From contig CAVZRL010000009.1 of assembly GCA_963777775.1 (NCBI GenBank), positions 496,001 to 560,000 on the forward strand: a stretch of 64,000 nt of DNA. The letters are read 5' to 3'. Of the stretch, positions 28,057 through 40,388 are shown one piece after another. Source of the DNA: WHSW01 sp963777775. Its GTDB lineage: Bacteria; Actinomycetota; Thermoleophilia; Solirubrobacterales; 70-9. The stretch's first letter is position 1, and every line of letters begins with the position of its first letter. Both the position numbers and the translations under genes were made by a program. The notes under the pieces are model-generated. The model was not told where the DNA came from, ran no database searches, and worked only from the letters and a program-made list of their open reading frames with translations.

Positions 28057-28578
28057 TCAGCGGCGCAGCAGGTTGCGGGCCACCGCCTGGCCGACCGTGA
28101 GCGGGTGGTTGAACACGGTCGCGACCCGGCCGCGCAGGCTGAGCGGATCGTGGGCGATGCCGAGCTGGCGCAGGATCGTCGCGACGTCGAAGTAGACCCG
28201 CTCGCAGACCAGGCGGTCGGCGTCGAACAGGAACAGGGCGCAGAACTGCATCTCGAACGCCCGCCCGGTCGGCGGCAGGCCGCGGAACGAGCCCAGGTGG
28301 GTGCCGTAGAGCATCGCTTCGACGATCACCGCGTCGTCTGTGTGATGGATCGCGATCAGCTCGTTGCGCTGGTCCGGGAACGCGGTCCGCGTCTCCTCGA
28401 AGTAGGCCGCGACCTCGCGCTCGCCGTCGTGGATCTCGCCGGTGGCGATCAGCTCGTAGCGGGGATGGTCGAAGGTGTCGAGCGTGAGATCGAACTCGTG
28501 CCTGTTCTCCGACTCCATGTGCTCGATCACGACGGCCTCGCGGCGCGCGCGCAGCTCCTGGGCGGGTGCGATCTCCAT
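28057..28578 (-). CDS. SnoaL-like (NTF2-fold) protein
   Basis: 173 residues with the SnoaL/ester-cyclase pattern: N-terminal helix NRHEFDLTLDTFDHPRYE, then DGEREVAAYFEETRTAFPDQ, and the strand HLGSFRGLPPTGRAFEM typical of the polyketide-cyclase-like fold. Substrate unknown; such proteins often act on small hydrophobic compounds or are simple binding proteins. It begins 10 bases after nadC and is the last gene of the long minus-strand run. Confidence 0.78.
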   Translation of the reverse strand: MEIAPAQELRARREAVVIEHMESENRHEFDLTLDTFDHPRYELIATGEIHDGEREVAAYFEETRTAFPDQRNELIAIHHTDDAVIVEAMLYGTHLGSFRGLPPTGRAFEMQFCALFLFDADRLVCERVYFDVATILRQLGIAHDPLSLRGRVATVFNHPLTVGQAVARNLLRR

Positions 28579-28588
28579 CGCGACCAGA

Positions 28589-29426
28589 CTATGCAGGTTC
28601 GAGCAGCATCGAGAGGTCGAGCGCCGGCGCCGAGTGGGTGAGCGCGCCGATCGAGATCAGCTCGACGCCGGTCGCGGCCACCTCGGCGACGTTGTCGAGC
28701 GTCACCCCGCCCGAGGCCTCGAGCAGGGCGTCGGCGCCAGCCTCGTCACGGGCGGCGACCGCGCGGCGCAGCTCGATGACCGACATGTTGTCGAGCAGCA
28801 GTCGGTCGGCGCCGGCTTCGAGCGCCTCGGCTACCTCGGCCGGGGTCCTGCACTCGATCTCGATCTCCTCGCCGGGTCGCCCTTCGCGCGCCGCCGCGAC
28901 GGCCTCGCGCAAACCGCCCGCCAGCGCGACGTGGTTCTCCTTGATCAGGATCGCGTCGTCGAGCCCGAGGCGGTGGTTCGAGCCGCCCCCGGCCGCCACC
29001 GCCGCCTTCTCCAGCGCCCGCAGGCCCGGGGTCGTCTTGCGGGTGTCGAGGATCGTCGCGCCGACACCCTCGACCGCGGCGACGAAGCGCGCCGTGAGGG
29101 TTGCGATCCCCGACAGGCGGCCGAGGAAGTTGAGCGCCGTGCGCTCGCCGGCGAGCAGGGGCACGGGCCGGCCCGGCGACGAGCGCGACGTCGGCCGGGA
29201 CCTGCTGGCGCCATTCGCCCTCGACGATCAGCGGCTCGAACTCGGAGGCGCCCGCCTGCTCGAACGCCTCCCGGGCGGCGGCGAGGCCGAAGACCGCGCC
29301 GGGCTGCTTCTGGACGATCCGCGCCCGCGCGCGCGCATCGGCCGGGACCGTCGCCTCGGAGGTGATGTCGCCTGCGCCGACGTCCTCGGCGAGCGCTCGC
29401 CCGACCAGCTCGCGAAGCCCCTCCAT
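28589..29426 (-). pseudogene. nadC: Nicotinate-nucleotide pyrophosphorylase, one apparent frameshift
   Basis: Quinolinate phosphoribosyltransferase, making nicotinate mononucleotide for NAD. The N-terminal part (MEGLRELVGRALAEDVGAGD ... VALVAGPAR) and the rest (PLLAGERTALNFLGRLSGIA, DTRKTTPGLR, GGGSNHRLGL, IEIECRT, DRLLLDNMS) are in different frames. Removing one base at ~29162 (CGT-G-CCC) rebuilds the family motif GPAR-PLLAGER and gives a normal 278-residue protein. Because nadC is usually needed when nadA is kept, a sequence error is likely. ATG 29426 shares its A with the FIST stop (TGATG). Confidence 0.87.
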
Positions 29427-30591
29427 CAGACCGAGCGCGGGAACAGAGCGATCGTCGCGGTGAAGCCGTGCAGGAAGTTGCGCCCCCCGACCGGACCGAT
29501 CTCGCCGGCGCAGAAGAAGCCCCCGGCCGGGGCGCCGAGCGCGTCCTCGAGCGCGTTCGCGTCGTGGTCGGGTACCTCGAACATGTGCGAGCCGCGGCCG
29601 TTGCAGGTGAACAGGAGCGCCCCCGCCGCGCCCCCGCTGCCCGCCGCCTGGGATCCGGCGCGAAGCGCGTCGCGCAGGTCCTGATCGGCGATCGCCCCGT
29701 CGCGGACGTGCATCCGGACTGTTTGGCCGACCCGGACTCGCTCGCCGATCGCGAGCGAGCCGGCGTCTGGGTCGGCGCCGATGATCGGCCGGACGAGGAA
29801 GTCGCCACGCTCGTACTCGGGCTGGTTCTCGTCGATCACCAGGCCCAGCATCAGGCCCTGAGCGGCGAGCTGCTGCTGAGCGGGGTCGAGGTCGCCGATC
29901 GCGTCGCGCAGGCGCGCGATCGCGGGCTGCGAGGCCAGCTCGGTGACGAGGTTGCCGCGGGCCGCCGTGATCGTCATCTCCGGACCGACCGGGGTCGCGC
30001 CCTGGGAGACGCAGGGGATCAGCGGGATCCCGCTCAACGAGCAGGCGACGGCCCCGGAGTGAAGCAGGTCGCCGTCACGAAACAGCGCCGCGGAGCCACC
30101 GGCCGCGGCACTGGCGAGGCCACCGAGCACCGGCAACCCGGGGTGGCTCTCGTTGAGATGGCCGAGCAGCGCCTCGGCGCTGAACGTGTACGGGTCGGCG
30201 AGCACGAGCAGCGCTTCGCCGAGCGCCTCGCCCTCCGGCAGCTCCGCGGATCGTTACGCCGTCCTCGGTACGGCTCGGCCTCCAGGTGATGGCTGGCGAC
30301 ACTCGCCCCGGGCGCCGAGAGCGCCCAGACGACCGCACCGGGACCCTGCTCGATCTCGCGTCCGCCGCCGACCACGCCGCCGGCTCCGCATCCGATCAGC
30401 GATGCGGGCTCGAGCCGCCGGTGGACCTCGGCGAGGATCGACTTGGCGTGGCCGAGGTGAGGAGCGCCGGCGAAGATCAGCGCCAGGTCGCAGCTCCCTC
30501 CCAGGTCTCGCGCCGCTGCGTCGGCCGCCTCGGAAAACGCCCCGACCGGGTCGAGCTCGTCCGAGACGCCGACGGCGATGCTCACCGCCAT
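29426..30591 (-). pseudogene. FIST domain sensory/signalling protein, two apparent frameshifts
   Basis: FIST_N/FIST_C proteins are thought to bind small ligands such as amino acids. The N-terminal part (MAVSIAVGVSDELDPVGAFS, LALIFAGAPHLGHAKSILAE, LIGCGAGGVVGGGREIEQGP) is in one frame, a short piece (RTEDGVTIR) in a second, and the rest (ELPEGEALGEALLVLADPYTF ... GGFFCAGEIGPVGGRNFLHG) in a third. Dropping one base at ~30273 and one at ~30245 restores a 387-residue protein with the FIST_C ending. Both shifts are +1. The start overlaps the hydrolase end by 10 bases, and the stop is coupled to nadC. Confidence 0.8.
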
Positions 30592-31383
30592 GGCTGAACC
30601 GTAGGACAGAACTCGCGCACGGCGTCGTTGAACAGTGCCGGCTGCTCGAGGTTGGTCATGTGGCCCGCCTCGGGGATGAGGACGAGACGGGCGCCGGGGA
30701 TCGCGGCGCGGAACTGCTCGGCGACCGAGAGCGGCGAGCGGACATCGTCCTCGCCCCAGATCAGCAGGGTCGGCGACCGTGATCCGCGCCAGCAGGTCGC
30801 ACTGGTCGCAAGTCGCGATCGCGACCGCGGTCCGCCGCATGCTTTCAGGGCGCGCCTCGGCCATGATCGCGGCGAGCGCGTCGGCTACCGGCGCCGGCGC
30901 GTCGGGCCCCAGCAACCCCGGCAGGGTCGGCTCGAACTGCTCTGGCGGCAGTTCCGATTGCTCGATCGCGTGGGCGAGCCGCTGGTCGCACTCCGCCTCG
31001 GGCAGCGATCCCTTCCACCCGGCGTAGGTATCGGCCAGGATCAGCGAGGCCACCCGATCCGGATCGCGACGGTACAGCTCGAGCGCCACGACGCCTCCCC
31101 AGGAGAGGCCGCCGACGTGGGCGGCGTCGAACCCGAGCGCGCCGATCAGGCCCGCCACGGCATCGGCGTAGTCCGGGAGGGCGAAGTCCGCCGGCGGATC
31201 GGCCGATCCGCCCGCGCCGGGCTCGTCCCAGGCGATCACCGTGAGCCGGTCGGAGAGGCCCTCGAGCTGTGGGTGCCACATCCTGCCGTCGGCCATCGCG
31301 CCGTGCAACAGCACCAGCGGCGGCCCCGCTCCGGCCCGCTCGTAGGCGACTTCCAGGCCGGCGACGTCGACGCTAGCGCGCAT
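30582..31383 (-). pseudogene. Alpha/beta-hydrolase, one apparent frameshift
   Basis: Alpha/beta-hydrolase fold: oxyanion HGAM, WDEPGAGGS, nucleophile elbow GLSWGG, and, after the shift, TLLIWGEDDVRSPLS with the acid residue and EAGHMTNLEQP with the catalytic His. The last two lie in another frame; deleting one base at ~30774 (GTC-G-CCG) gives an intact 266-residue enzyme. Substrate unknown; it looks like the general 3-oxoadipate-lactonase/haloperoxidase-like hydrolases. ATG 31383 overlaps the prfB stop by 11 bases. Confidence 0.82.
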
Positions 31384-32489
31384 CGTGGGCCTGGCTGAGC
31401 AGGTACTCGCGCACGAAGGCGTCGAGGTCGCCGTCGAGGACGCGGTTCGCGTCGCCGACCTCGTACCCGGTGCGGTGGTCCTTGACCCGGGTCGAGGGAT
31501 GCAGCGTGTAGCTGCGGATCTGCGAGCCCCACTCGGCGGCCTTCTGCTCGCCGCGCTCAGCCGCCAGCTCCTCGGCTCGCTTTCGCTCCTCCTGCTCGAG
31601 CAGACGGGCGCGCAGCATCCGCATCGCGGTCGCCTTGTTCTGGGTCTGCGAGCGCTCGTTCTGGCACTGGACAACGATCCCGGTCGGCAGGTGGGTGAGC
31701 CGGACGGCGGAGTCGGTCTTGTTGACGTGCTGGCCGCCGGCGCCCGAGGCGCGGTAGGTGTCGACCCGCACCTCCTCCTCGTCGAGGTCGACCGAGACCT
31801 CGTCGTCGACCAGCGGGGCGACGTCGACCTGGGCGAAGGCCGTGTGGCGTCGCGACTGGGCGTCGAAGGGAGAGATCCGGACCAGCCGGTGCACGCCGCG
31901 CTCGGCGGCGAAAAGCCCGTAGGCGTGCTCGCCCTTGGCGATCAGGGTCGCCGACTTGATGCCGGCCTCCTCGCCCTCCGAGGCCTCCTTGAGCTCGACC
32001 TCGAAGCCGCGCCGATCGGCCCAGCGCAGGTACATCCGCAGCAGCATCTCCGCCCAGTCCTGCGAGTCGGTGCCGCCGGCCCCCGACCGGACGGTGACCA
32101 CCGCGTCGCCGGAGTCGTACTCGCCGCTGAACAGCCGCGCCTCCTCGAGCGCCGCGAGCCGGGACTCGATCGACGCCAGCTGGGAGTCGAGCTCGCCGGC
32201 GAGCTCGGAGTCCTCTGCGGCCAGCTCGGAAAGTTCGTCGAGGTCGGCGGCGTCGCGCTCGAGCCCGCGAAAGGTCTCGAGCCGTCGCTGCGTACGGGCG
32301 TGCGCGGCCGAGGTGGAGGCGGCGCGCTCCTGGTCGTCCCAGAAGCCGGCGGCGCCCATCTCGCCCTCGAGCTTCGCTATCTCCGCGTCGAGCCCGGCGG
32401 GGTCAAAGGTAGTCCGCGAGCAGGGTCAGGCTCTCGCGGATCTCGCCGATCCGCGCGCTCACGGCCTCCTTCGACGGTGCCTCGGCCAC
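31373..32489 (-). CDS. prfB: Peptide chain release factor 2 with programmed +1 frameshift
   Basis: RF2 ends translation at UGA and UAA. A short first frame (GTG 32489, VAEAPSKEAVSARIG ... LLADYL) stops at an in-frame TGA at 32403-32405. Slipping one base forward at CTT-TGA-C continues as DPAGLDAEIAKLEGEMG and gives 371 residues, the normal size. The SPF stop-codon recognition tripeptide (RISPFD) and GGQ peptidyl-hydrolysis motif (SGAGGQHVNKT) are present. When RF2 is scarce the ribosome pauses at UGA and shifts, so the protein controls its own level. Followed by the overlapping hydrolase gene; preceded by the trypsin gene. Confidence 0.95.
32402..32411 (-). other. prfB: Programmed +1 ribosomal frameshift site of prfB
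   Basis: Reads TAC-CTT-TGA-C on the minus strand. CTT TGA C is the canonical slippery site of bacterial prfB. The strong upstream AGGGGG of E. coli is not obvious here; the nearest purine stretch is GCGGA two bases before TAC. Confidence 0.92.
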
Positions 32490-32527
32490 GCGGCGGAGGT
32501 TAGCCGCGGCGAGCGGCGGCCGCGCGG

Positions 32528-33790
32528 CTAGGCCTTCTTCACCTTCCACTTGAACTTGTCGGCGGACCGGTCGACGTTGCCCTGGACGTCGATCGCACGG
32601 ACCTGGAACTTGTGGCCCTTGCGACCGACCTGCTTCTTGTACGGCGAGTCGCAGGGCTTGAAGCCCTTCTTGTCGAGCTTGCACTCGAAGGTCGCTTCCT
32701 CGTCGGCGGTGAATTTGAACTTCGCCTTCTTCTTGTCGCCCTTCTTCGGCGGGTGCTTTGTGATCCTCGTCTGCGGCGGGTCGTCGTCGGAAGGGAGCGC
32801 GCCAGAGCCGACCACGTCCACGCCGGCTACCTGCTGAATCCCGCTCTGCAGCGCCGAGCGAATCGGGTCGTCGGCGACGCGGCCGTAGATGCCGGGGAAC
32901 CCCGCCAGTGCGCATCCGAGGCCGAAGCTCGTGTCGCCGACCAGGCGATGGTCGGTGACGGCGCGCGAGTCGCGGCCGCGCTCGAAGACCGAGACGACGA
33001 GTGGCCCGCCGCTGTCGCCCTGGCAGGTGTCGATGCCGCCCGCCGGGAAGATGCCGGCGCAGACCTGGGTCTCGGGATAGAAGGTCAATAAGTCGTCGGG
33101 CCCATAGACGCCGGGCGCCGCGCAGGTCGCGTCGTCGAGCATGTCGATCGTCGCCGCGTGCAACTGGTCGGGGAAGTTGCCGGCGGCGTTGGCGAGATCG
33201 CCCCAGCCACTGATCAGCGCCGGCTGGCCGGGCGCCCAGGTCGCGGTCTCGTCGGGTCCGGCGATCTGGATCGGAGTTCCGGTGGTCGACGGGGCCTCGA
33301 GCTGCAGGAAGACGACGTCCCACTGGTTGGTGTCGCAATCGAAGAGGCCGTCACCGTCGCCAGTCGACTGCGCCTGCGCCGTGCCATCGCTCTCGAAGTA
33401 GTAGTACTCGGCGACTTCGATCTCCTGACCCTCCGTGGAGGAGAGAGTCGTGCGCCCGGTGAACACGGCGAAGTCCTCGGCCGGGAAGTTGAAGCCGTCC
33501 GCGGGGGCACAGCCGACCGGGAGGGTGAACTCGTAGACGCAGTGGGCGGCCGTAACGACGATCGTCGGCGCGACGAGCGTGGCGCCGCAGAACTGGCGCT
33601 GATAGCCATCCTGCTCCCCCGGTTGGAACGCCTGGCTGTCGGCGAGCGCCACCTGCCACGGGTATTCCGAGATCGTCGTCGGCGCCCCGCCGACGATCCG
33701 GTCGTCCGGGCGATCGGCCGCGGCCGGCCCAGCCGTGCACGCGACCATCGTCATGCTCGCCAGCCCGACCGCTATCGCTCGAACGCTCAT
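32528..33790 (-). CDS. Secreted trypsin-like (S1) serine protease with C-terminal Ig-like domain
   Basis: 420 residues. Signal peptide (~1-25), then RIVGG, the usual processed N-terminus of active S1 proteases. Catalytic triad: TAAHC (H83), QWDVVF (D157) and GDSGGP (S259); Asp253, six residues before the serine, suggests trypsin-like cleavage after Lys/Arg. Residues ~335-420 form a very basic Ig-like repeat (KFKFTADEEATFECKLD ... KFKWKVKKA), often attached to exported proteins of this bacterial group and perhaps binding cell-surface polymers (inference). It sits between an NTF2-like gene and prfB. Confidence 0.88.
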   Translation of the reverse strand: MSVRAIAVGLASMTMVACTAGPAAADRPDDRIVGGAPTTISEYPWQVALADSQAFQPGEQDGYQRQFCGATLVAPTIVVTAAHCVYEFTLPVGCAPADGFNFPAEDFAVFTGRTTLSSTEGQEIEVAEYYYFESDGTAQAQSTGDGDGLFDCDTNQWDVVFLQLEAPSTTGTPIQIAGPDETATWAPGQPALISGWGDLANAAGNFPDQLHAATIDMLDDATCAAPGVYGPDDLLTFYPETQVCAGIFPAGGIDTCQGDSGGPLVVSVFERGRDSRAVTDHRLVGDTSFGLGCALAGFPGIYGRVADDPIRSALQSGIQQVAGVDVVGSGALPSDDDPPQTRITKHPPKKGDKKKAKFKFTADEEATFECKLDKKGFKPCDSPYKKQVGRKGHKFQVRAIDVQGNVDRSADKFKWKVKKA

Positions 33791-33806
33791 TCGTCCCCGG
33801 ATGACC

Positions 33807-34214
33807 CTATTCGGAATTGGGTGCTTCGCGCAAGCCCGCCGCCGCCAACGCCTCGGCGGGGTCGTCGAAGGGCTGCCAGCGACGGATCAGGCCGTCGCCG
33901 TCGAGCTCGACCAGGACGCCGAGGCGCTGCTCGTCGGCGACCTCCCCGGTCTCGGCCCAGAGCCATTGACGGCGCAATTCCGCGACCGGCACGGCCCCTT
34001 CGGTCCGGACCTCGTCGAGCAGAAGCCGCTGGCGGAGCTCGCCGGACGGCCGCCGCGTGGCCCACTCGCGGGCGGCGTCGCGGCCGCGGACCGATCCCCG
34101 GCCACCCTGGATCTCGACCGACTCCGAGAGCACCGCAACCATGGCGTCGAGGTTCTCGGCGTTGAAGGCGTCGACGAACGCTCCCGCGACGGCCTCGGGA
34201 TCACGTTTGCGCAT
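33807..34214 (-). CDS. NTF2-like / SnoaL-like small protein
   Basis: 135 residues with the NTF2 fold pattern: N-terminal helix DPEAVAGAFVDAFNAENLDAM, strand VEIQGG, helix GRDAAREWATRR, then strands with RQWLWAE and a final RWQPFDDPAEAL. No catalytic residues can be assigned. It lies 10 bases after the carboxypeptidase-regulatory-like gene and 16 bases before the protease gene, so is probably co-transcribed with both. Confidence 0.75.
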   Translation of the reverse strand: MRKRDPEAVAGAFVDAFNAENLDAMVAVLSESVEIQGGRGSVRGRDAAREWATRRPSGELRQRLLLDEVRTEGAVPVAELRRQWLWAETGEVADEQRLGVLVELDGDGLIRRWQPFDDPAEALAAAGLREAPNSE

Positions 34215-34224
34215 CGGACCCCCG

Positions 34225-35303
34225 CTAGGAGTCCCGCGGCAGGCGCAGCCCGATCCGATCCGTGATCGCGTCGCCTGCGGCGTCGATCAGCCGGACCTTC
34301 AGCTTCGCCGCTCCGCGCTCGGCCTTCGGCGCAACCCGGAGCTTGGTCTTATTGGCCCCGACCTCGAGCTCCTTGGTCTTGCGCGAACCGATGGTCTTTC
34401 CGTCCTGGCGCAGGACCAGCTTTGCCCGCAGCGGCTCACCGGCGCGCAACTTCACGATCACCAGCCTGTTGCCCGCCCGCCGACCGTTGCCAACCTTGAC
34501 GACCGAACCGGCGACGACCCCGGCGCCGAGCGGCCGCTCGCCCGGGCTCAGCTCGTAGCCCCCCCAGGGCGGGTTGGCGTTGACGATCCGCCCCGGCTCG
34601 CAAGTGGCGAGGAAGCTCGCGAAGCGTGTCGAGGCGCTCTCGGTGATCACCCGGTAGGTGCCGGTCGGCACCTCGGTCCAGACGATCCCGCCGTCGCCTG
34701 AGGTCTCGGTCCGCGACGGGTCCGGGATCACGCTGTCGTTGAAGTAGATCGGCCCCGGCAGCACCGGTTTGCTGCGCGATGTCGCGCCGGCGACCCCGTG
34801 CGGGGTGCGGGCGCGGAAGGTCTCGAAGTCGACCCCGCGAACGTTGCGCGCCGAAGCCGTGGTCACGATCACGCATTGCTCGGGTCGGCCGTCGGGCCCG
34901 ATCGGCACCGAGAGCAGCGCCGCGAGGCCGTTGTACTCGGCGTCGGCCGGCGTCTGGAAGTTCGCGTTCTCGATCGCCTTGCCGCGGGTGTGGAAGGTCT
35001 GCAGGTCGATCTCGTGGTAGCCGGCGGGCGGCTCGATGTAGGGGGTTACGTTGGTGTCGTCGGGGACGGCGAGCGCGTAGTCGCCGTTGGCGTCGGTGAT
35101 CGCGGTGGCCTCCGGCCGCTCACGGACGCGGATCGTCGCGCCGGCGATCCCGTCCTCGGAGTGGTTGAAGACGTAGGCGCGGCCGGAGATGGTCACGGTT
35201 GACTTTGCCGAGACGGCCGGCCCGGCTTCGACCAGCGCCGCAAGCGCGAGCGCCGCCGCCGCCACCGCGAGCGCCGCGAGCGGCAGTCGCCTCCGCGGCG
35301 CCG

Positions 35304-35319
<16 letters not shown>
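34225..35319 (-). CDS. Exported protein with carboxypeptidase-regulatory-like domain
   Basis: 364 residues from GTG 35319, inside the 3' end of secA; GTG 35349 is an alternative. A signal peptide (RRRLPLAALAVAAAALALAALV) is followed by a beta-sandwich domain TVTISGRAYVFN ... GIAGATIRVRERPEATAITD ... NGDYALAVP typical of CarboxypepD_reg/CNA-B-like repeats. The middle holds FNDSVIPDP and TYRVITESAST; the end is a charged beta domain. Probably a cell-surface or secreted structural or binding protein. No enzyme motif seen. Confidence 0.74.
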
Positions 35320-38153
<2,834 letters not shown>

Positions 38154-38215
38154 CTAGGTTTTTCAGGGTACAGGTGGCTTGCCCGGCGACAGGCGAGCCG
38201 CGCCGGGCCGGCGGA

Positions 38216-38563
38216 TCAGGCCTCGCGGCGGCGCAGGCGACCGACCCAGCGGCGCGACTTGGCCCGCCCGCGGCGCTTCTCCCGGTCGCGCTTGACCTGG
38301 CGGCGGATGTCCTCGGCCGCCTCATGGATCGAGTGCAGCATCTCCGGCGAGGCCTCCCGCGCGCGCAGCGTCGCTCGCTTCAGATACAGGGTCGCCTCGG
38401 CGATCTGGCTGTCGGAGATCGATGGATTGCGCTCCTCGGTGAGCTCTACCTCGAGCGTCGCCAGGTCAGAGACCTGATGTCCGACCCGGGCGAAGCGCTT
38501 CTCGATCGCGTCCCGAAGCTCCTCAGTGACCTCGGTGTTTCGCCCTCTCACCTCGATCCTCAC
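38216..38563 (-). CDS. hpf: Ribosome hibernation-promoting factor (HPF/RaiA family)
   Basis: 115 residues from GTG 38563, with AAAGGAG upstream. The S30AE fold is visible: RIEVRGRNTEVTEELRDAIEKRF, then LATLEVELTEERNPSISDSQIAEATLYLKRATLRAREAS, with a very basic C-terminal tail. It lacks the long C-terminal dimerisation domain of long HPF, so it would be a short form that blocks the ribosomal decoding centre. Located between comF and secA, a neighbourhood also common in other Gram-positive genomes. Confidence 0.9.
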   Translation of the reverse strand: MRIEVRGRNTEVTEELRDAIEKRFARVGHQVSDLATLEVELTEERNPSISDSQIAEATLYLKRATLRAREASPEMLHSIHEAAEDIRRQVKRDREKRRGRAKSRRWVGRLRRREA

Positions 38564-38618
38564 CCTCGCTCCTTTCGCCGTCGGTCCCGGTTGCCAAATC
38601 GTACGCCCCCGTGTCGGT

Positions 38619-39251
38619 CTAGCCAAGTGCCCGGGCGAAGACCGCGCCCTGGACCTCGCTCGCGCCCGCGCCGCGCAGCGCGGCGGCACAGGCGGAGAGC
38701 GTCGCTCCAGTGGTCATCACGTCGTCGACGATCAACGTCCTGTGCGGGGCCGTATCGATCGCGCGCACCCGCGGCGGCGATCCGAGCCGCTCGCCGCGCG
38801 GCCGACCGACCTGGCGCGGTCCGTTGCGGCGGCGGAGGACGGACGCGCGCTCGAGCCCGAGCCGCGTGGCGAGCTCGTCCGCGATCAGCTCGGCGGGGTC
38901 AAATCCACGGCGGCGCCGGCGCAGCGGCGCCGCCGGGACGGCGACGATCGTCCACCGACCCAGATCAGCGGCCAGCGTGCCGGCGATCGCGCGACCTGCG
39001 ATCGCCGCCAGGCCAAGCCCGCCACCGAACTTGAGCGACGCGACGAGGCGGCGGGCGGCGCCGTCGTAGGGGGCCGCCCAGGTGACCGACCCGAGGCCCG
39101 CGACGGCGCCTCGGCCAGGCGGCCCGGCAGCGAGCGCGCCGTCGCAACCCGTGCAGATCAGGTGCCGTGCCGAGGTCTCGGCGCCGCAGACCGCGCAGCG
39201 CGGCGGCGCCAGCGCGCTGCTCAGCTCGCGCAATACCTCGATCGCGTCCAC
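38619..39251 (-). CDS. ComF family phosphoribosyltransferase-like protein
   Basis: 210 residues. An N-terminal zinc-ribbon CAVCGAE...ICTGC is followed by SLKFGGGLGLAA and the PRTase loop LIVDDVMTTGATLSACA. This is the ComF/GntX architecture. In competent bacteria ComF helps DNA uptake; in others its role is unclear. ATG 39251 lies 64 bases after thrC on the same strand. Confidence 0.88.
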   Translation of the reverse strand: MDAIEVLRELSSALAPPRCAVCGAETSARHLICTGCDGALAAGPPGRGAVAGLGSVTWAAPYDGAARRLVASLKFGGGLGLAAIAGRAIAGTLAADLGRWTIVAVPAAPLRRRRRGFDPAELIADELATRLGLERASVLRRRNGPRQVGRPRGERLGSPPRVRAIDTAPHRTLIVDDVMTTGATLSACAAALRGAGASEVQGAVFARALG

Positions 39252-39314
39252 AAAGCAAGCGTGCCCGCCCGAGCAGCACCAATGGCGCGCGCAATGTGAA
39301 GGCTCGACGCCGGC

Positions 39315-40349
39315 TCAGTCGAAGATCGCGCGCTCGACCGCGACCAGGTCGTTTTCGCAGCCGATCACGGGCGGCGCCGTGCCGAGCGCCGTGTCGGGGT
39401 CCTTGAGCCCGTGGCCGGTGAGCACGCAAACGATTGAAGCGGGGGGCTCGCCGCCCGGGGCGGCCGGAAGCCCGTGAGCGAGGATCCCGGCCACCGAGGC
39501 GGCGGAGGCGGGCTCGCAGAAGATCCCCTCGGCGGAAGCAAGCAGGCGGTAGGCGTCGAGGATCTGCTCGTCGGAAACCTTCTCCACCCGCCCGCGCGAG
39601 CCGGTGAACGCGGCCATCGCCTCTTCCCAGCGCGCGGGGTTGCCGATCCGAATCGCCGAGGCGACGGTCTCGGGCTCGGGGACCGGCTCGCCGCGGACCA
39701 ACGGCGCAGCGCCGGCGGCCTGGAACCCGTACAGCAGCGGCTCGGCACCGAGTTCGGTGAAGCCGCGCCACCAGGCGGTGACGTTGCCCGCGTTGCCGAC
39801 CGGGATCGCGATCGCGTCAGGCGCCTCGCCGAGCTCCTCGGCGACCTCGAACGCCGCCGTCTTCTGGCCCTCGATCCGGTAGGGGTTGACCGAGTTGACG
39901 AGCTCGACAGGATGCTTGGCGGCGAGCGCGCGGACGATCTCGAGCGCCTGGTCGAAGTTGCCTCGCAGCGCGATCACCCGCGCCCCGTGGATCAGCGCCT
40001 GGGCCAGCTTGCCGATCGCGATCCTGCCCTCGGGGACGATCACCGCGCCGCGCAGGCCGGCCCGGGCGGCGTAAGCCGCGGCGCTCGCCGCCGTGTTCCC
40101 GGTCGAGGCGCAGATCACCGCCTCGGCGCCGGCGCCCTTCGCCCGCGAGACGGCGACCGTCATCCCCCGGTCCTTGAAGCTCCCGGTCGGGTTGGCGCCC
40201 TCGAGCTTGAGCAGCACCCGGGCACCCGCCCGCTCGGAGATCACCGGCGCGTCGACGAGCGGGGTCGAGCCCTCGTGCAAGCTCACGATCGGGTCGCCGG
40301 GCTCGAGCCCGAGCCGGTCGTGATAGCGCTCGATCAGCGGCCTCGGCAT
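39315..40349 (-). CDS. thrC: Threonine synthase
   Basis: 344 residues, the short PLP-dependent form that converts O-phosphohomoserine to threonine. PLP lysine in NPTGSFKDRGMT (K59), the phosphate-binding PVGNAGN loop, and CASTGNTAASAAAYAARAG. With lysA and hom upstream on the same strand it completes part of the aspartate-family pathway. A GNAT gene is inserted between hom and thrC. Confidence 0.93.
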   Translation of the reverse strand: MPRPLIERYHDRLGLEPGDPIVSLHEGSTPLVDAPVISERAGARVLLKLEGANPTGSFKDRGMTVAVSRAKGAGAEAVICASTGNTAASAAAYAARAGLRGAVIVPEGRIAIGKLAQALIHGARVIALRGNFDQALEIVRALAAKHPVELVNSVNPYRIEGQKTAAFEVAEELGEAPDAIAIPVGNAGNVTAWWRGFTELGAEPLLYGFQAAGAAPLVRGEPVPEPETVASAIRIGNPARWEEAMAAFTGSRGRVEKVSDEQILDAYRLLASAEGIFCEPASAASVAGILAHGLPAAPGGEPPASIVCVLTGHGLKDPDTALGTAPPVIGCENDLVAVERAIFD

Positions 40350-40388
40350 CTCAGGCCCGGGCGGCGTCCAGTCGTGCGATTACCACGG

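Noticed and set aside
30034..31674. Single 546-codon frame spanning the end of prfB, the hydrolase and the FIST start
   Set aside because: The continuous frame is produced by the frame breaks; motif order shows two separate genes with an overlapping start and stop.
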